NCBI GenBank assembly: GCA_051008185.1
Contig: JBPCXW010000113.1
Location: forward strand, 1 to 9,183
Direction of reading: 5' to 3'
DNA from: CAXMWX01 sp051008185
Lineage (GTDB): Bacteria; Pseudomonadota; Gammaproteobacteria; Eutrophobiales; Eutrophobiaceae
DNA length: 9,183 bases
Every line of letters begins with the position of its first letter. The stretch's first letter is position 1. The notes beneath the pieces are model-generated. The model did no database searches. It saw nothing but the letters and a program-made list of their open reading frames with translations, and had not been told where the DNA came from. Shown in pieces: positions 1-5,958 of the stretch. A program made the position numbers and the translations under genes.

Positions 1-140
1 TCCTTTGGCTCCCCCTCAAGGGGGGAGCTATTCGTGCTGGTGAAGAGGTAAAGCAGGCGTTAGCCTGCTTTGACATTGCCGATGGCGCGAGGGCGTAGCC
101 CGCAGTGGCTTCGGTGGGGGGGCATTATTGCTGATTTGTC
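1..140 (+). repeat. Palindromic intergenic repeat, copy 1 (left end cut by window)
   Basis: Three modules are visible. Hairpin A is GCTCCCCC (8-15) / GGGGGAGC (21-28) with loop TCAAG. Hairpin B is AAAGCAGGC (50-58) / GCCTGCTTT (63-71) with loop GTTA, followed by GACATTGC. The right-hand end module (about 88-140) contains GGGCGTAGCCC, then AGTGGCTTCGGTGGGGGG, and ends TTGCTGATTTGTCT. All three modules recur at 3320-3562, and the end module recurs inverted at 9146-9183. Hairpin A has no T-run after it, so it is not a plain intrinsic terminator. No open reading frame of interest lies here. The left boundary is unknown because the copy runs off the window. Confidence 0.8.
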
Positions 141-167
141 TTATACGCACTGGGTCAGCACACCCCC

Positions 168-197
168 TTGACTTGCCCCTTTCTCTTCAATTAGTAT
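168..197 (+). promoter_or_regulatory. Candidate sigma-70 promoter for the lipoprotein/Slam unit
   Basis: A -35 box TTGACT (168-173, 5 of 6 consensus bases) is followed after 18 bp by TAGTAT (192-197, 4 of 6). A start near base 204 would leave a leader of about 175 nt before the ATG at 381. The box lies just past the end of repeat copy 1. No Fur-like or Zur-like palindrome is obvious around it. This is a consensus match only. Confidence 0.35.
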
Positions 198-218
198 CAG
201 TCCCGCAATATCACGCGA

Positions 219-281
219 ACCCGCATGTCGGGTCGCCCGCTGAATAAAACAGCCCTTGACCCGATACGGGGTAGCTCCCCG
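219..281 (+). promoter_or_regulatory. Leader with competing stems
   Basis: Five short segments alternate in complementarity: ACCCG (219-223), CGGGT (229-233), ACCCG (259-263), CGGG(G) (267-271) and CCCCG (277-281). Neighbours can pair in two exclusive ways: 1:2 with 3:4, or 2:3 with 4:5. The 2:3 stem is the longest (TCGGGTC 228-234 with GACCCGA 258-264). No T-run follows the last stem, so a classical terminator is not seen. Between 282 and 366 I see nothing further. A regulatory function is inference. Confidence 0.25.
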
Positions 282-367
282 CATCTGGTGAATAGGTGGG
301 GATTTCATCTTCGTGTGATATTGCAACGGCCCGGCACCATTTTGTTTGTCGGTAATACAGTAAATAC

Positions 368-374
368 GAGGAGA
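368..374 (+). promoter_or_regulatory. Ribosome binding site that fixes the lipoprotein start
   Basis: GAGGAGA lies 6 nt before the ATG at 381. The reading frame is open back to 225, but no comparable site precedes earlier start codons. The product starting at 381 begins directly with a lipoprotein signal peptide, which supports this choice. Confidence 0.75.
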
Positions 375-380
375 CATACA

Positions 381-1277
381 ATGAATTTTCAGAAAATCTT
401 TGTAGTTGAGAACAATCCCTTTTGTTATATCCCGGTAGAGACGCTCTTTTTTTGTGCTTGCCTGAGTATGTTGACTGCGTGCGGCGGCGGTGGTAGCGGT
501 GGCACCTCTGCTGTTCGTCCGCCTCCGCCTCCGACATCTATTATTGAGCAATTCAGCGATGGCTTTGGAATTGTGCAGATTGATACTTCTACAGGCGGAA
601 CGGAAGTTAGGGGTAAGATTACAGATGAGGTGGTTGAGGTTGCGGATTCTGCAGCTCAGGCTGAATTGTTTAGGCTGGCTAATGAAGATATTGTTGGCTA
701 TACTAATGGCAACATTACCTTGCGCCCGGCATTAAGGGCAGTGGCAAGCACGAGCAGGGTAACAGGCGGGAATCTGTATGAGTTTAGCACGGTTGTAAAT
801 GGCCAATCTGTGGATACCCTTATTTTCATTGATGATGATGAGTCTGTGGGGATCCTATACGGCGCAATAGACGGACAAGCTGGTCTATATACTTTTGGAG
901 AACAGGTTTCCGCTATTCCAACAGGCCAACATACTTATCGCGGCTTCAATGCCATAGGCCGCAGACAAGAAAGCGTAACATCAGCAGAACTTGATGGCTC
1001 TTTCAGTATGAACGTGAATTTTGATCAGGCAAGCGTGACGAGCCTGTCCGCGAGAACGACGACCAGTAGCGTTACAGGGACTAACATCCCGATCAATATG
1101 AATCAGGGCACTTTCACAGGTGCTATCAGTCTTGATGGTGCTTATGTTGGAGGCAGTGCCTTAGAAGGGACAGTTTATGGCGACTTCCATGGTGCAGGGG
1201 CGAGTGAAGTCTCCGGCGTTTATCACGAAGACGCAACTAATCCGGCATATATCGGCGTGTTTGCTGGTTCCAGGTAA
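381..1277 (+). CDS. Surface lipoprotein with TbpB-like C-terminal barrel (Slam-dependent type)
   Basis: A 298-residue predicted lipoprotein. The signal peptide has a hydrophobic core at 21-33 and the lipobox L-T-A-C, so Cys34 would be acylated. A flexible tether follows: a Gly/Ser run (35-41) and a Pro run (47-51). The C-terminal part (about 200-298) has the TbpB/factor-H-binding-like barrel pattern: GTFTG at 243-247, then G-D-F-H-G-A-G-A-S-E-V-S-G-V at 267-280, and a final strand Y-I-G-V-F-A-G. This resembles the 'G.F.G..A.E..G.F' signature of lipoproteins exported by Slam proteins. The middle (60-190) is beta-rich and I do not recognise it. Only one barrel domain is present, so it is smaller than TbpB. 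The next gene, 24 nt downstream, is a Slam-type barrel, which fits an exporter-cargo pair and a surface location. The ligand is unknown. The gene is visibly more AT-rich than its neighbours, a possible sign of transfer or fast evolution. Confidence 0.8.
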   Translation: MNFQKIFVVENNPFCYIPVETLFFCACLSMLTACGGGGSGGTSAVRPPPPPTSIIEQFSDGFGIVQIDTSTGGTEVRGKITDEVVEVADSAAQAELFRLANEDIVGYTNGNITLRPALRAVASTSRVTGGNLYEFSTVVNGQSVDTLIFIDDDESVGILYGAIDGQAGLYTFGEQVSAIPTGQHTYRGFNAIGRRQESVTSAELDGSFSMNVNFDQASVTSLSARTTTSSVTGTNIPINMNQGTFTGAISLDGAYVGGSALEGTVYGDFHGAGASEVSGVYHEDATNPAYIGVFAGSR

Positions 1278-1301
1278 TAGATAGCCCCGGGAAACTTCCC
1301 T

Positions 1302-2360
1302 TTGTCGCTTCGCATCTTGCTCAGTGCCGTCCTCGCTCTGGCGGGGGCGGCACCACCAGTAGCCGCTTTTTGTCTGCATCCTCTCGCCGAGGAACGGCTG
1401 GTCAATTACTGCCTGTTACGCTCCATGGATGGCAAGCGGGTAAAATTGTCTTACGCCACCACCGTTGATGCACGGCTCAAGAACGCAGGCCACACTGACG
1501 GCCTCGGTCTCGGGCTACCCTATCAGCCTCGACGTTCTTCCATCTCACTTGCAGTCAGACCGACGCTGGAATGGTCGCCGAACATCAACGGCGGCAATCC
1601 CGATGGCCCGTTACGGTTAGGCGCACTGACCTTTGAGGGTGCCCCCGGCTATGTCCGCAAGAAAGGTATTCTCGGCGGGGTAGGGTTGCGTTTGGGTGGG
1701 CGTTACCGCTATGGCGAAGGGCGTTATCTGGACTATCACCTGACCGGCAACCATGCTCACAGCCCGCAACACGGCATCGGGGTAAGCTGGGCCGGGGGGC
1801 AGTTGTGCGGCATCCACAGCCTCCGCAACTGGTGGTATGCGGATGCCTGCCTGAATACAAGGCAGATCTGGACAGAGTTGGCAGATCGATCCCTGTACAA
1901 TGCCAGCCTCGGCATATCAAAGATTTTCAGCCGCCCCGATCACACCTACCATCAGGCCAGCATCCGTCTGAACCGACTGTACGACGACGGTAGATACACA
2001 CAGAACCAGTTGGCACTGGCCCTGAACAGTAGCCACGCAAACGGTCTCTTTACCGGCCTCAGCCTCCTGCTGGGCGAACGCATCACAGACGAATTGGCGA
2101 TACGATACGGCATCACCGCAAGGGTCGGGATACGACTGGCGAACAAACCATTGTCCTTGTCGGTAGCCCACAACAGAGCGGTAGGTGGACGCTTGTTAGG
2201 CTTCGCGCGTGACGAAACCACCCAAGCCATCAGCCTGTCGTACCCTGTCCTGTCAAAAATTACTCTCTCGGTAGGCTACAGAAAAACCAACAGCAAGATT
2301 GATTATTTCGATATTTCTGAACCAGTGTTCGGGATACATTTTCCGCCACTGCATTTCTAG
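1302..2360 (+). CDS. Slam-like (DUF560, type 11 secretion) outer-membrane barrel lacking TPR domain
   Basis: A 352-residue outer-membrane barrel. From TTG 1302 it begins with a good Sec signal (one Arg, a Leu/Ala core, cleavage after V-A-A about residue 22). The only earlier in-frame triplets follow a TAG at 1278, and the first in-frame ATG is residue 42, which would remove the signal peptide. A weak GGGAA lies 8 nt upstream. Slam C-terminal domain features are W-S-P-N-I-N-G-G (91-98), W-W-Y-A-D (177-181), G-F-A-R-D (300-304), and a closing Y-R-K-T-N-S-K-I-D-Y-F (326-336) ending in a C-terminal Phe, the usual OMP signal. The barrel (about 84-352) has the length of a complete Slam barrel, but only about 60 residues precede it. 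Canonical Slams have a TPR domain of around 200 residues there. Four Cys fall in two close pairs (24/37, 169/183), a possible pair of disulfides. Its job would be to move the preceding lipoprotein to the cell surface. Alternatively it is a decayed Slam or an orphan barrel. Confidence 0.72.
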   Translation: MSLRILLSAVLALAGAAPPVAAFCLHPLAEERLVNYCLLRSMDGKRVKLSYATTVDARLKNAGHTDGLGLGLPYQPRRSSISLAVRPTLEWSPNINGGNPDGPLRLGALTFEGAPGYVRKKGILGGVGLRLGGRYRYGEGRYLDYHLTGNHAHSPQHGIGVSWAGGQLCGIHSLRNWWYADACLNTRQIWTELADRSLYNASLGISKIFSRPDHTYHQASIRLNRLYDDGRYTQNQLALALNSSHANGLFTGLSLLLGERITDELAIRYGITARVGIRLANKPLSLSVAHNRAVGGRLLGFARDETTQAISLSYPVLSKITLSVGYRKTNSKIDYFDISEPVFGIHFPPLHF

Positions 2361-2400
2361 TTGGAGGCGTACTATTTTATGGTTTGTTTGGGGTTTAAGT

Positions 2401-2940
2401 TCAGAACGAAGCATCAGACTGATGCAAGAACTCCAGTTCGTCGGGCGTGGACTCACGGCCTAGAATCGCGTTGCGGTGAGGGTAGCGGCCGAACTGGTCA
2501 ATGATAGCCTTATGGCGTAACTCAAAATCGTAGCTGTGTTCCAAACCCGGATGGTTGAACAAGGACAGGGCGATTTCGTGGATTTCTGGTGATTCGCTGT
2601 GCATGAAAGGCATATAGAGAAAAGTTTTCATGGCGGGGTCAAGTTCTTGGGCGAACTTGCGTCTAATGGCCTCCTGCGCCAGCACCAGTGCCAGGGTGTC
2701 GCAGGCGAATGCTTGCGCGGTGTCGCGGAACAGGTTGCGGGAGAACTGGTCAAGGATGATCACTTCCGCCAAGGCACCCAGCGGGTGGTCGCGCCAAGTG
2801 TAAAGCAGGCCTTGGCTGGCTTTGGTGTGAATGTCCAGAAACCGGGAGCGGATGAGTGCGTCAAGCTCCGGGTCCTTGGCGAATCGCTGCTCTGGCTGGA
2901 TTTCCTCAAACCAGAACCGGATTACTTCAGTCGCTGACAT
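2401..2940 (-). CDS. DUF924 family protein
   Basis: A 179-residue protein matching the DUF924 family (PF06041) along its whole length, a family without an established function as far as I know. It is predicted soluble and mainly helical. Family hallmarks in order: V-I-R-F-W-F near the N terminus, I-L-D-Q-F-S-R-N-L-F-R, F-L-Y-M-P-F-M-H-S-E in the middle, and F-G-R-Y-P-H-R-N-A-I-L-G-R with E-S-T-P-D-E-L-E-F-L near the end. The length is normal for the family. The ATG at 2940 was chosen because the family alignment begins at M-S-A-T-E-V; a TTG 33 nt earlier lies in a repeat hairpin and would only add an Arg-rich tail. GAGG lies about 8 nt upstream. It converges on the Slam-like gene with a 40-bp gap in which I see no terminator hairpin. 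The small acidic gene lies 92 nt upstream on the same strand, so the two may be co-transcribed. Confidence 0.88.
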   Translation of the reverse strand: MSATEVIRFWFEEIQPEQRFAKDPELDALIRSRFLDIHTKASQGLLYTWRDHPLGALAEVIILDQFSRNLFRDTAQAFACDTLALVLAQEAIRRKFAQELDPAMKTFLYMPFMHSESPEIHEIALSLFNHPGLEHSYDFELRHKAIIDQFGRYPHRNAILGRESTPDELEFLHQSDASF

Positions 2941-2960
2941 AGCGTCGCCTCGTCTTCTGC

Positions 2961-2979
2961 GGCTCCCCCTCAAGGGGAG
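2961..2979. repeat. Solo hairpin A of the palindromic repeat
   Basis: CTCCCC (2963-2968) and GGGGAG (2974-2979) enclose the loop CTCAA, preceded by GG. This is a slightly shortened copy of hairpin A seen at 8-28, 3354-3374 and, inverted, 3484-3504. It lies alone in the 92-bp gap between the DUF924 gene and the small acidic gene, without the other modules. No T-run follows on either strand, so terminator function is not supported. Confidence 0.7.
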
Positions 2980-3032
2980 TTAGAAAAACAGATGCCATCG
3001 CTAGCAGATAAACTTCCGTTTGTAGAAGCAGA

Positions 3033-3224
3033 TTACTTTCTAGACGATTCGTACGCCTCATTGTTCGAGTTCATCTGATTGGCGTGGTTGTCCAGTTCCT
3101 CTTGCGAGTAATCGGAGTCATCGTCATCATCTCCTTCATATAGATCGTTATTTGGATTCAACTGATTGGCATGATTGTCCAAATCGTCTTGCGTAGGATC
3201 GTAGTCATTTTTAAATCCACCCAT
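3033..3224 (-). CDS. Small acidic protein with internally duplicated motif
   Basis: A 63-residue protein that I do not recognise. It consists of two related halves: D-D-L-D-N-H-A-N-Q-L-N-P-N-N-D-L-Y-E and E-E-L-D-N-H-A-N-Q-M-N-S-N-N-E-A-Y-E, joined by a very acidic linker with five Asp in a row. The duplication is also clear in the DNA (around 3070-3105 and 3160-3195). There is no signal peptide, membrane segment or Cys; it should be cytosolic, strongly negative and possibly disordered. The start is set by AGGAG (3233-3237 on the minus strand) 8 nt before ATG 3224, and a plausible promoter lies at 3259-3287. Good expression signals and the preserved duplicated motif argue that it is real. Asn/Asp-rich repeats could bind metal ions or a partner, but that is speculation. 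Confidence 0.7.
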   Translation of the reverse strand: MGGFKNDYDPTQDDLDNHANQLNPNNDLYEGDDDDDSDYSQEELDNHANQMNSNNEAYESSRK

Positions 3225-3232
3225 TTTATTTT

Positions 3233-3237
3233 CTCCT
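3233..3237 (-). promoter_or_regulatory. Ribosome binding site of the small acidic gene
   Basis: AGGAG on the minus strand sits 8 nt before the ATG at 3224. It decides the start against the longer open frame that runs back into the repeat at 3365, which has no such site and would add a low-complexity Arg-rich stretch. Confidence 0.75.
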
Positions 3238-3258
3238 ATTAAGTTAAGGTGAGTGGCC

Positions 3259-3287
3259 AGTATATCTGGTTGGCAGGAACGAGGCAA
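3259..3287 (-). promoter_or_regulatory. Candidate sigma-70 promoter for the small acidic gene
   Basis: On the minus strand TTGCCT (3282-3287) and TATACT (3259-3264, 5 of 6 consensus) are separated by 17 bp. A start near 3252 gives a leader of about 28 nt with the AGGAG site. The left end of repeat copy 2 lies 33 bp further upstream. Consensus match only. Confidence 0.45.
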
Positions 3288-3319
3288 TATGGCACTCATC
3301 GGATCAGGCTTTGCTTGCG

Positions 3320-3562
3320 GTTCCCCCCACCAAAGCAGGCTTCGCCTCCTTTGGCTCCCCCTCAAGGGGGGAGCAGTAACAACACCTCCTTCGCTTCTTT
3401 ACTACCAGCAATGTCAAAGCAGGCTACCGCCTGCTATGTCTCTTCCCTCCACGCGCCCCTGCCTCCGCCCACCGACACGAATAGCTCCCCCCTTGAGGGG
3501 GAGCCGGTGGCACGAGGGCGTAGCCCGTAGTGGCTCCGGTGGGGGGACTTGCTGATTTGTCT
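3320..3562 (+). repeat. Palindromic intergenic repeat, copy 2, mosaic and nearly symmetric
   Basis: This fills the space between the divergent small gene and comEC. Its left end GTTCCCCCCACC (3320-3331) is an imperfect inverted match to its right end GGTGGGGGGACT (3538-3549). Inside, in order, are a hairpin AAAGCAGGC/GCCTCCTTT (3332-3352), hairpin A (3354-3374), an unmatched stretch, hairpin B AGCAGGC/GCCTGCT (3418-3435), an unmatched pyrimidine-rich stretch, inverted hairpin A (3484-3504), and the end module with GGGCGTAGCCC (3516-3526) ending TTGCTGATTTGTCT. Relative to copy 1, the A-B module (about 3408-3505) is inverted while the end module is not. Terminal inversion and lack of coding capacity resemble a MITE or compound REP element. 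No target-site duplication is obvious to the eye. Confidence 0.78.
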
Positions 3563-3568
3563 CAGATG

Positions 3569-3598
3569 TTGACCTTTTGCATTCATTGAGGGTAGGAT
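3569..3598 (+). promoter_or_regulatory. Candidate sigma-70 promoter of the comEC operon
   Basis: TTGACC (3569-3574, 5 of 6) and TAGGAT (3593-3598, 4 of 6) are spaced by 18 bp. A start near 3605 gives a leader of about 35 nt before ATG 3640. It begins just past the end of repeat copy 2. This would be the main promoter for all six genes, since later gene gaps are at most 33 nt. Confidence 0.5.
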
Positions 3599-3627
3599 AG
3601 TGATTACACGGATTACTGTTCAAACAA

Positions 3628-3632
3628 AGGGA
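3628..3632 (+). promoter_or_regulatory. Ribosome binding site that fixes the comEC start
   Basis: AGGGA lies 7 nt before ATG 3640. The alternative TTG at 3634 would be only 1 nt from it, so the ATG is preferred. Confidence 0.6.
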
Positions 3633-3639
3633 ATTGCTG

Positions 3640-5925
3640 ATGCTTCTCAATGCGGTCTGTTTTTTGCTCGGGATATTGTTGTGTTTGCAGCTACAGGCCA
3701 TCCTACCGATGTTTATTCTGCTGGCAATGCCGGTTTGTTGCTGGTTGTTGTATCGATCAACTGTTCTCAAATGTCTGGCGTTTTGCTTGCTGGGGGTGTT
3801 ATGGACGACTTTTTCTGCGCATCAGGCTCAACGGCAGCAGCTGGCACCGGAGTTGGAAGGGCAGACATTGCAACTGTGTGGTCATGTCAGTTCCCTGCCG
3901 TTACAGAAGACCCGTAGCACACGATTTGAGTTTGCGGTCACCCGTGCGATGTTTGGGGAGACTGTTATCCGGCCTTTTCCTGAAAGTGTCAGGCTCAACT
4001 GGTATCACAACAAACAGGTGATCAGGGCGGGGCAGGGTTGGTGTCTGTATGTGCGCTTGAAACGACCTTTCAGTATGTTGAATCCCGGTGGGTTTGATTA
4101 TGAGACATGGTTGTTCCAGCGTGGTATCAGGGCGACCGGCTATGTTCTGGACAAGCGGTCCAACAGGCAACTGGATACGGTACGGGTCTGGCACTATCAG
4201 CACCTGCGGCAGGTGATTCGGGAGCGTTTGCAGCAACGGCAGGCCTCGCCGTTGATGTTTGCCCTGATCATCGGCGACAGAAGCTATATGGATCGTGCCG
4301 ACTGGCAACTTCTGCAAAAGACCGGTACCAGCCATTTACTGGCGATCTCCGGTCTGCATATCGGCCTGATAGCCGCCGCCGGTTTTTTTCTGGCTCGCTG
4401 GCTTTGGGCCTTGCTGTTGCTACGCTTTGTCCGCGTGCCGGCGCAATATGTTGGTGCGGTAGTGGCGATGATCGCCGCTGTCTGCTATGCCGCCCTGGCC
4501 GGTTTCAGCCTGCCGACACAACGTGCGTTGATCATGATCCTGACGGGGCTGTGCGCCTTGTTGTGGCGGCGTAATATCGGTGTCGGTGACACCTTTGGTC
4601 TGGCGCTATTCGCTGTGCTGTTGTTTGATCCCTTCGCGCCGTTGGCCGCGGGGTTCTGGCTGTCTTTTCTGGCGGTTTTCATCATCCTGTCGGTCACTGC
4701 TTACAGGAGCAACCGGCCGGGGCGGCTACGCGCCTGGCTGACTATACAGTATCGTATCAGCCTGGGCCTGTCGCCGGTGTTGTTGATCCTGTTCAGTCAG
4801 GTGCCGGTGTTCGGCATCATCAACAATACTCTGGCCATTCCCTGGGTAAGTTTCATCACTGTGCCGACGGCCTTGCTTGCTACTGTGTTTGATCTGTTCG
4901 ATCTCGCCATCGCGGATCTGTTCTTCCGGTTATGCCAGATCAGTATTGAACTGTTCCAGTTATGTATGCACTGGTTTGCCGCCTTGCCTTATGCACAACT
5001 CACCCTGCCGGGCCTGCCGCCGTTATTACATCTGTGTGCGATAGTCGCGGCCATTATTCTGTTGCTACCCAGAGGCCTGCTCAGCCTCTGGCTGGCGTTG
5101 TGTTTTGTGTTGCCGGTGATCTGTTACACACCACCCCGACCCGCCGCGGGCGAGGTATATGTCACCGTGCTGGATGTAGGGCAGGGGCTTGCCGTGCTGG
5201 TGGAGACCCAACATCACACCCTGCTGTATGACACCGGCCCGGCGTTTTCCAAAACCTTTGATACCGGTGCGGCGGTGATCATACCTTTTCTCAGGCATCG
5301 CGGTATTCAACGGCTGGATCGTTTGGTGCAGAGTCACGGCGATCTGGATCATATCGGCGGTCTGCGCTCGGTGCTGGATGCGATAACCGTTGACCGAATT
5401 GATACCAGTGTGCCGGAAAAAGTCTCCTGGCCTGCCACGCACGTTTGCACGGCGGGACAACGCTGGCAGTGGGACGGTGTTGAGTTCACGATCATCCATC
5501 CCGCCCCCCGTAGCGGCTTCAGCGGCAACAACGCCTCCTGCGTGTTGCGGGTGTCAAGTGCCGCAGGCACGGTATTGCTCCCCGGTGACATAGAGGCACC
5601 GGCAGAGCGTAGCCTGCTGGCGAGCCGACCTGACAGTCTGGCGGCGGATATCCTGCTGGCACCGCATCACGGTAGCAAGACCTCATCAACCCTGCGCTTT
5701 ATCCGGGCGGTGGCACCGCGCTATGTTGTGTTCCCGACCGGCTACAGAAATCGTTTCAATTTTCCAAAACAGGATATAATTCGGCGTTATCAGCAATTTG
5801 ACAGCGTTTTGTTGAACAGTTACGCCAACGGGGCCTTGACCTTCAGGCTGACCGGGAGCGGGATTGAATTGCAGCAACATAGACAAATCAGGCGCCGGTT
5901 CTGGCATACTATACCGGTACCCTGA
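3640..5925 (+). CDS. comEC: DNA internalization competence protein ComEC/Rec2
   Basis: A 761-residue inner-membrane channel that carries single-stranded transforming DNA from the periplasm into the cytoplasm. The family order is complete. There are N-terminal membrane segments (about 1-60), then a soluble DUF4131/OB-like region (about 65-175). The Competence membrane domain follows (about 200-480), with the hallmark G-T-S-H-L-L-A-I-S-G-L-H (229-240). A C-terminal metallo-beta-lactamase-like domain (about 505-745) carries L-D-V-G-Q-G (511-516), the metal motif S-H-G-D-L-D-H (565-571), N-N-A-S-C-V-L (630-636), L-P-G-D-I-E (647-652) and A-P-H-H-G-S (675-680). The metal-motif residues needed for nuclease activity appear intact. 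It is first in the operon, with a 33-nt gap to exbB. No pilus or other competence genes are in the window. Length is typical and no frameshift is seen. Confidence 0.95.
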   Translation: MLLNAVCFLLGILLCLQLQAILPMFILLAMPVCCWLLYRSTVLKCLAFCLLGVLWTTFSAHQAQRQQLAPELEGQTLQLCGHVSSLPLQKTRSTRFEFAVTRAMFGETVIRPFPESVRLNWYHNKQVIRAGQGWCLYVRLKRPFSMLNPGGFDYETWLFQRGIRATGYVLDKRSNRQLDTVRVWHYQHLRQVIRERLQQRQASPLMFALIIGDRSYMDRADWQLLQKTGTSHLLAISGLHIGLIAAAGFFLARWLWALLLLRFVRVPAQYVGAVVAMIAAVCYAALAGFSLPTQRALIMILTGLCALLWRRNIGVGDTFGLALFAVLLFDPFAPLAAGFWLSFLAVFIILSVTAYRSNRPGRLRAWLTIQYRISLGLSPVLLILFSQVPVFGIINNTLAIPWVSFITVPTALLATVFDLFDLAIADLFFRLCQISIELFQLCMHWFAALPYAQLTLPGLPPLLHLCAIVAAIILLLPRGLLSLWLALCFVLPVICYTPPRPAAGEVYVTVLDVGQGLAVLVETQHHTLLYDTGPAFSKTFDTGAAVIIPFLRHRGIQRLDRLVQSHGDLDHIGGLRSVLDAITVDRIDTSVPEKVSWPATHVCTAGQRWQWDGVEFTIIHPAPRSGFSGNNASCVLRVSSAAGTVLLPGDIEAPAERSLLASRPDSLAADILLAPHHGSKTSSTLRFIRAVAPRYVVFPTGYRNRFNFPKQDIIRRYQQFDSVLLNSYANGALTFRLTGSGIELQQHRQIRRRFWHTIPVP

Positions 5926-5958
5926 CAAACTTTATTCCAACAAGGCCGGAGGACGACT

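Noticed and set aside
8..28. Hairpin A as an intrinsic terminator
   Set aside because: The stem is strong but no T-run follows on either strand at any copy, and copies lie upstream of genes rather than after them.
225..380. N-terminal extension of the lipoprotein gene back to the ATG at 225
   Set aside because: The ATG at 381 has GAGGAGA in front and begins a lipoprotein signal peptide. The upstream part is unlike any signal and covers the leader stems.
141..380. Fur or Zur operator upstream of the lipoprotein gene
   Set aside because: Looked for because TbpB-like proteins are often metal-regulated; no AT-rich palindrome of the right form is visible.
141..551. Minus-strand open frames over the lipoprotein leader
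   Set aside because: No ribosome site; residues are low-complexity Arg/Thr-rich; they overlap the better supported + strand gene.
2361..2400. Bidirectional terminator between the convergent Slam-like and DUF924 genes
   Set aside because: No inverted repeat of useful length in the 40-bp gap.
2941..2973. TTG start giving DUF924 an Arg-rich N-terminal extension
   Set aside because: The extension is translation of the hairpin repeat; family similarity starts at the ATG at 2940.
3249..3555. Plus-strand open frames across repeat copy 2
   Set aside because: They are formed by the GC-rich palindromes, have Pro/Ser-rich low-complexity products and no ribosome site.
3320..3562. CRISPR array
   Set aside because: The repeated units are hairpins in both orientations with irregular spacing, not equal direct repeats with unique spacers.
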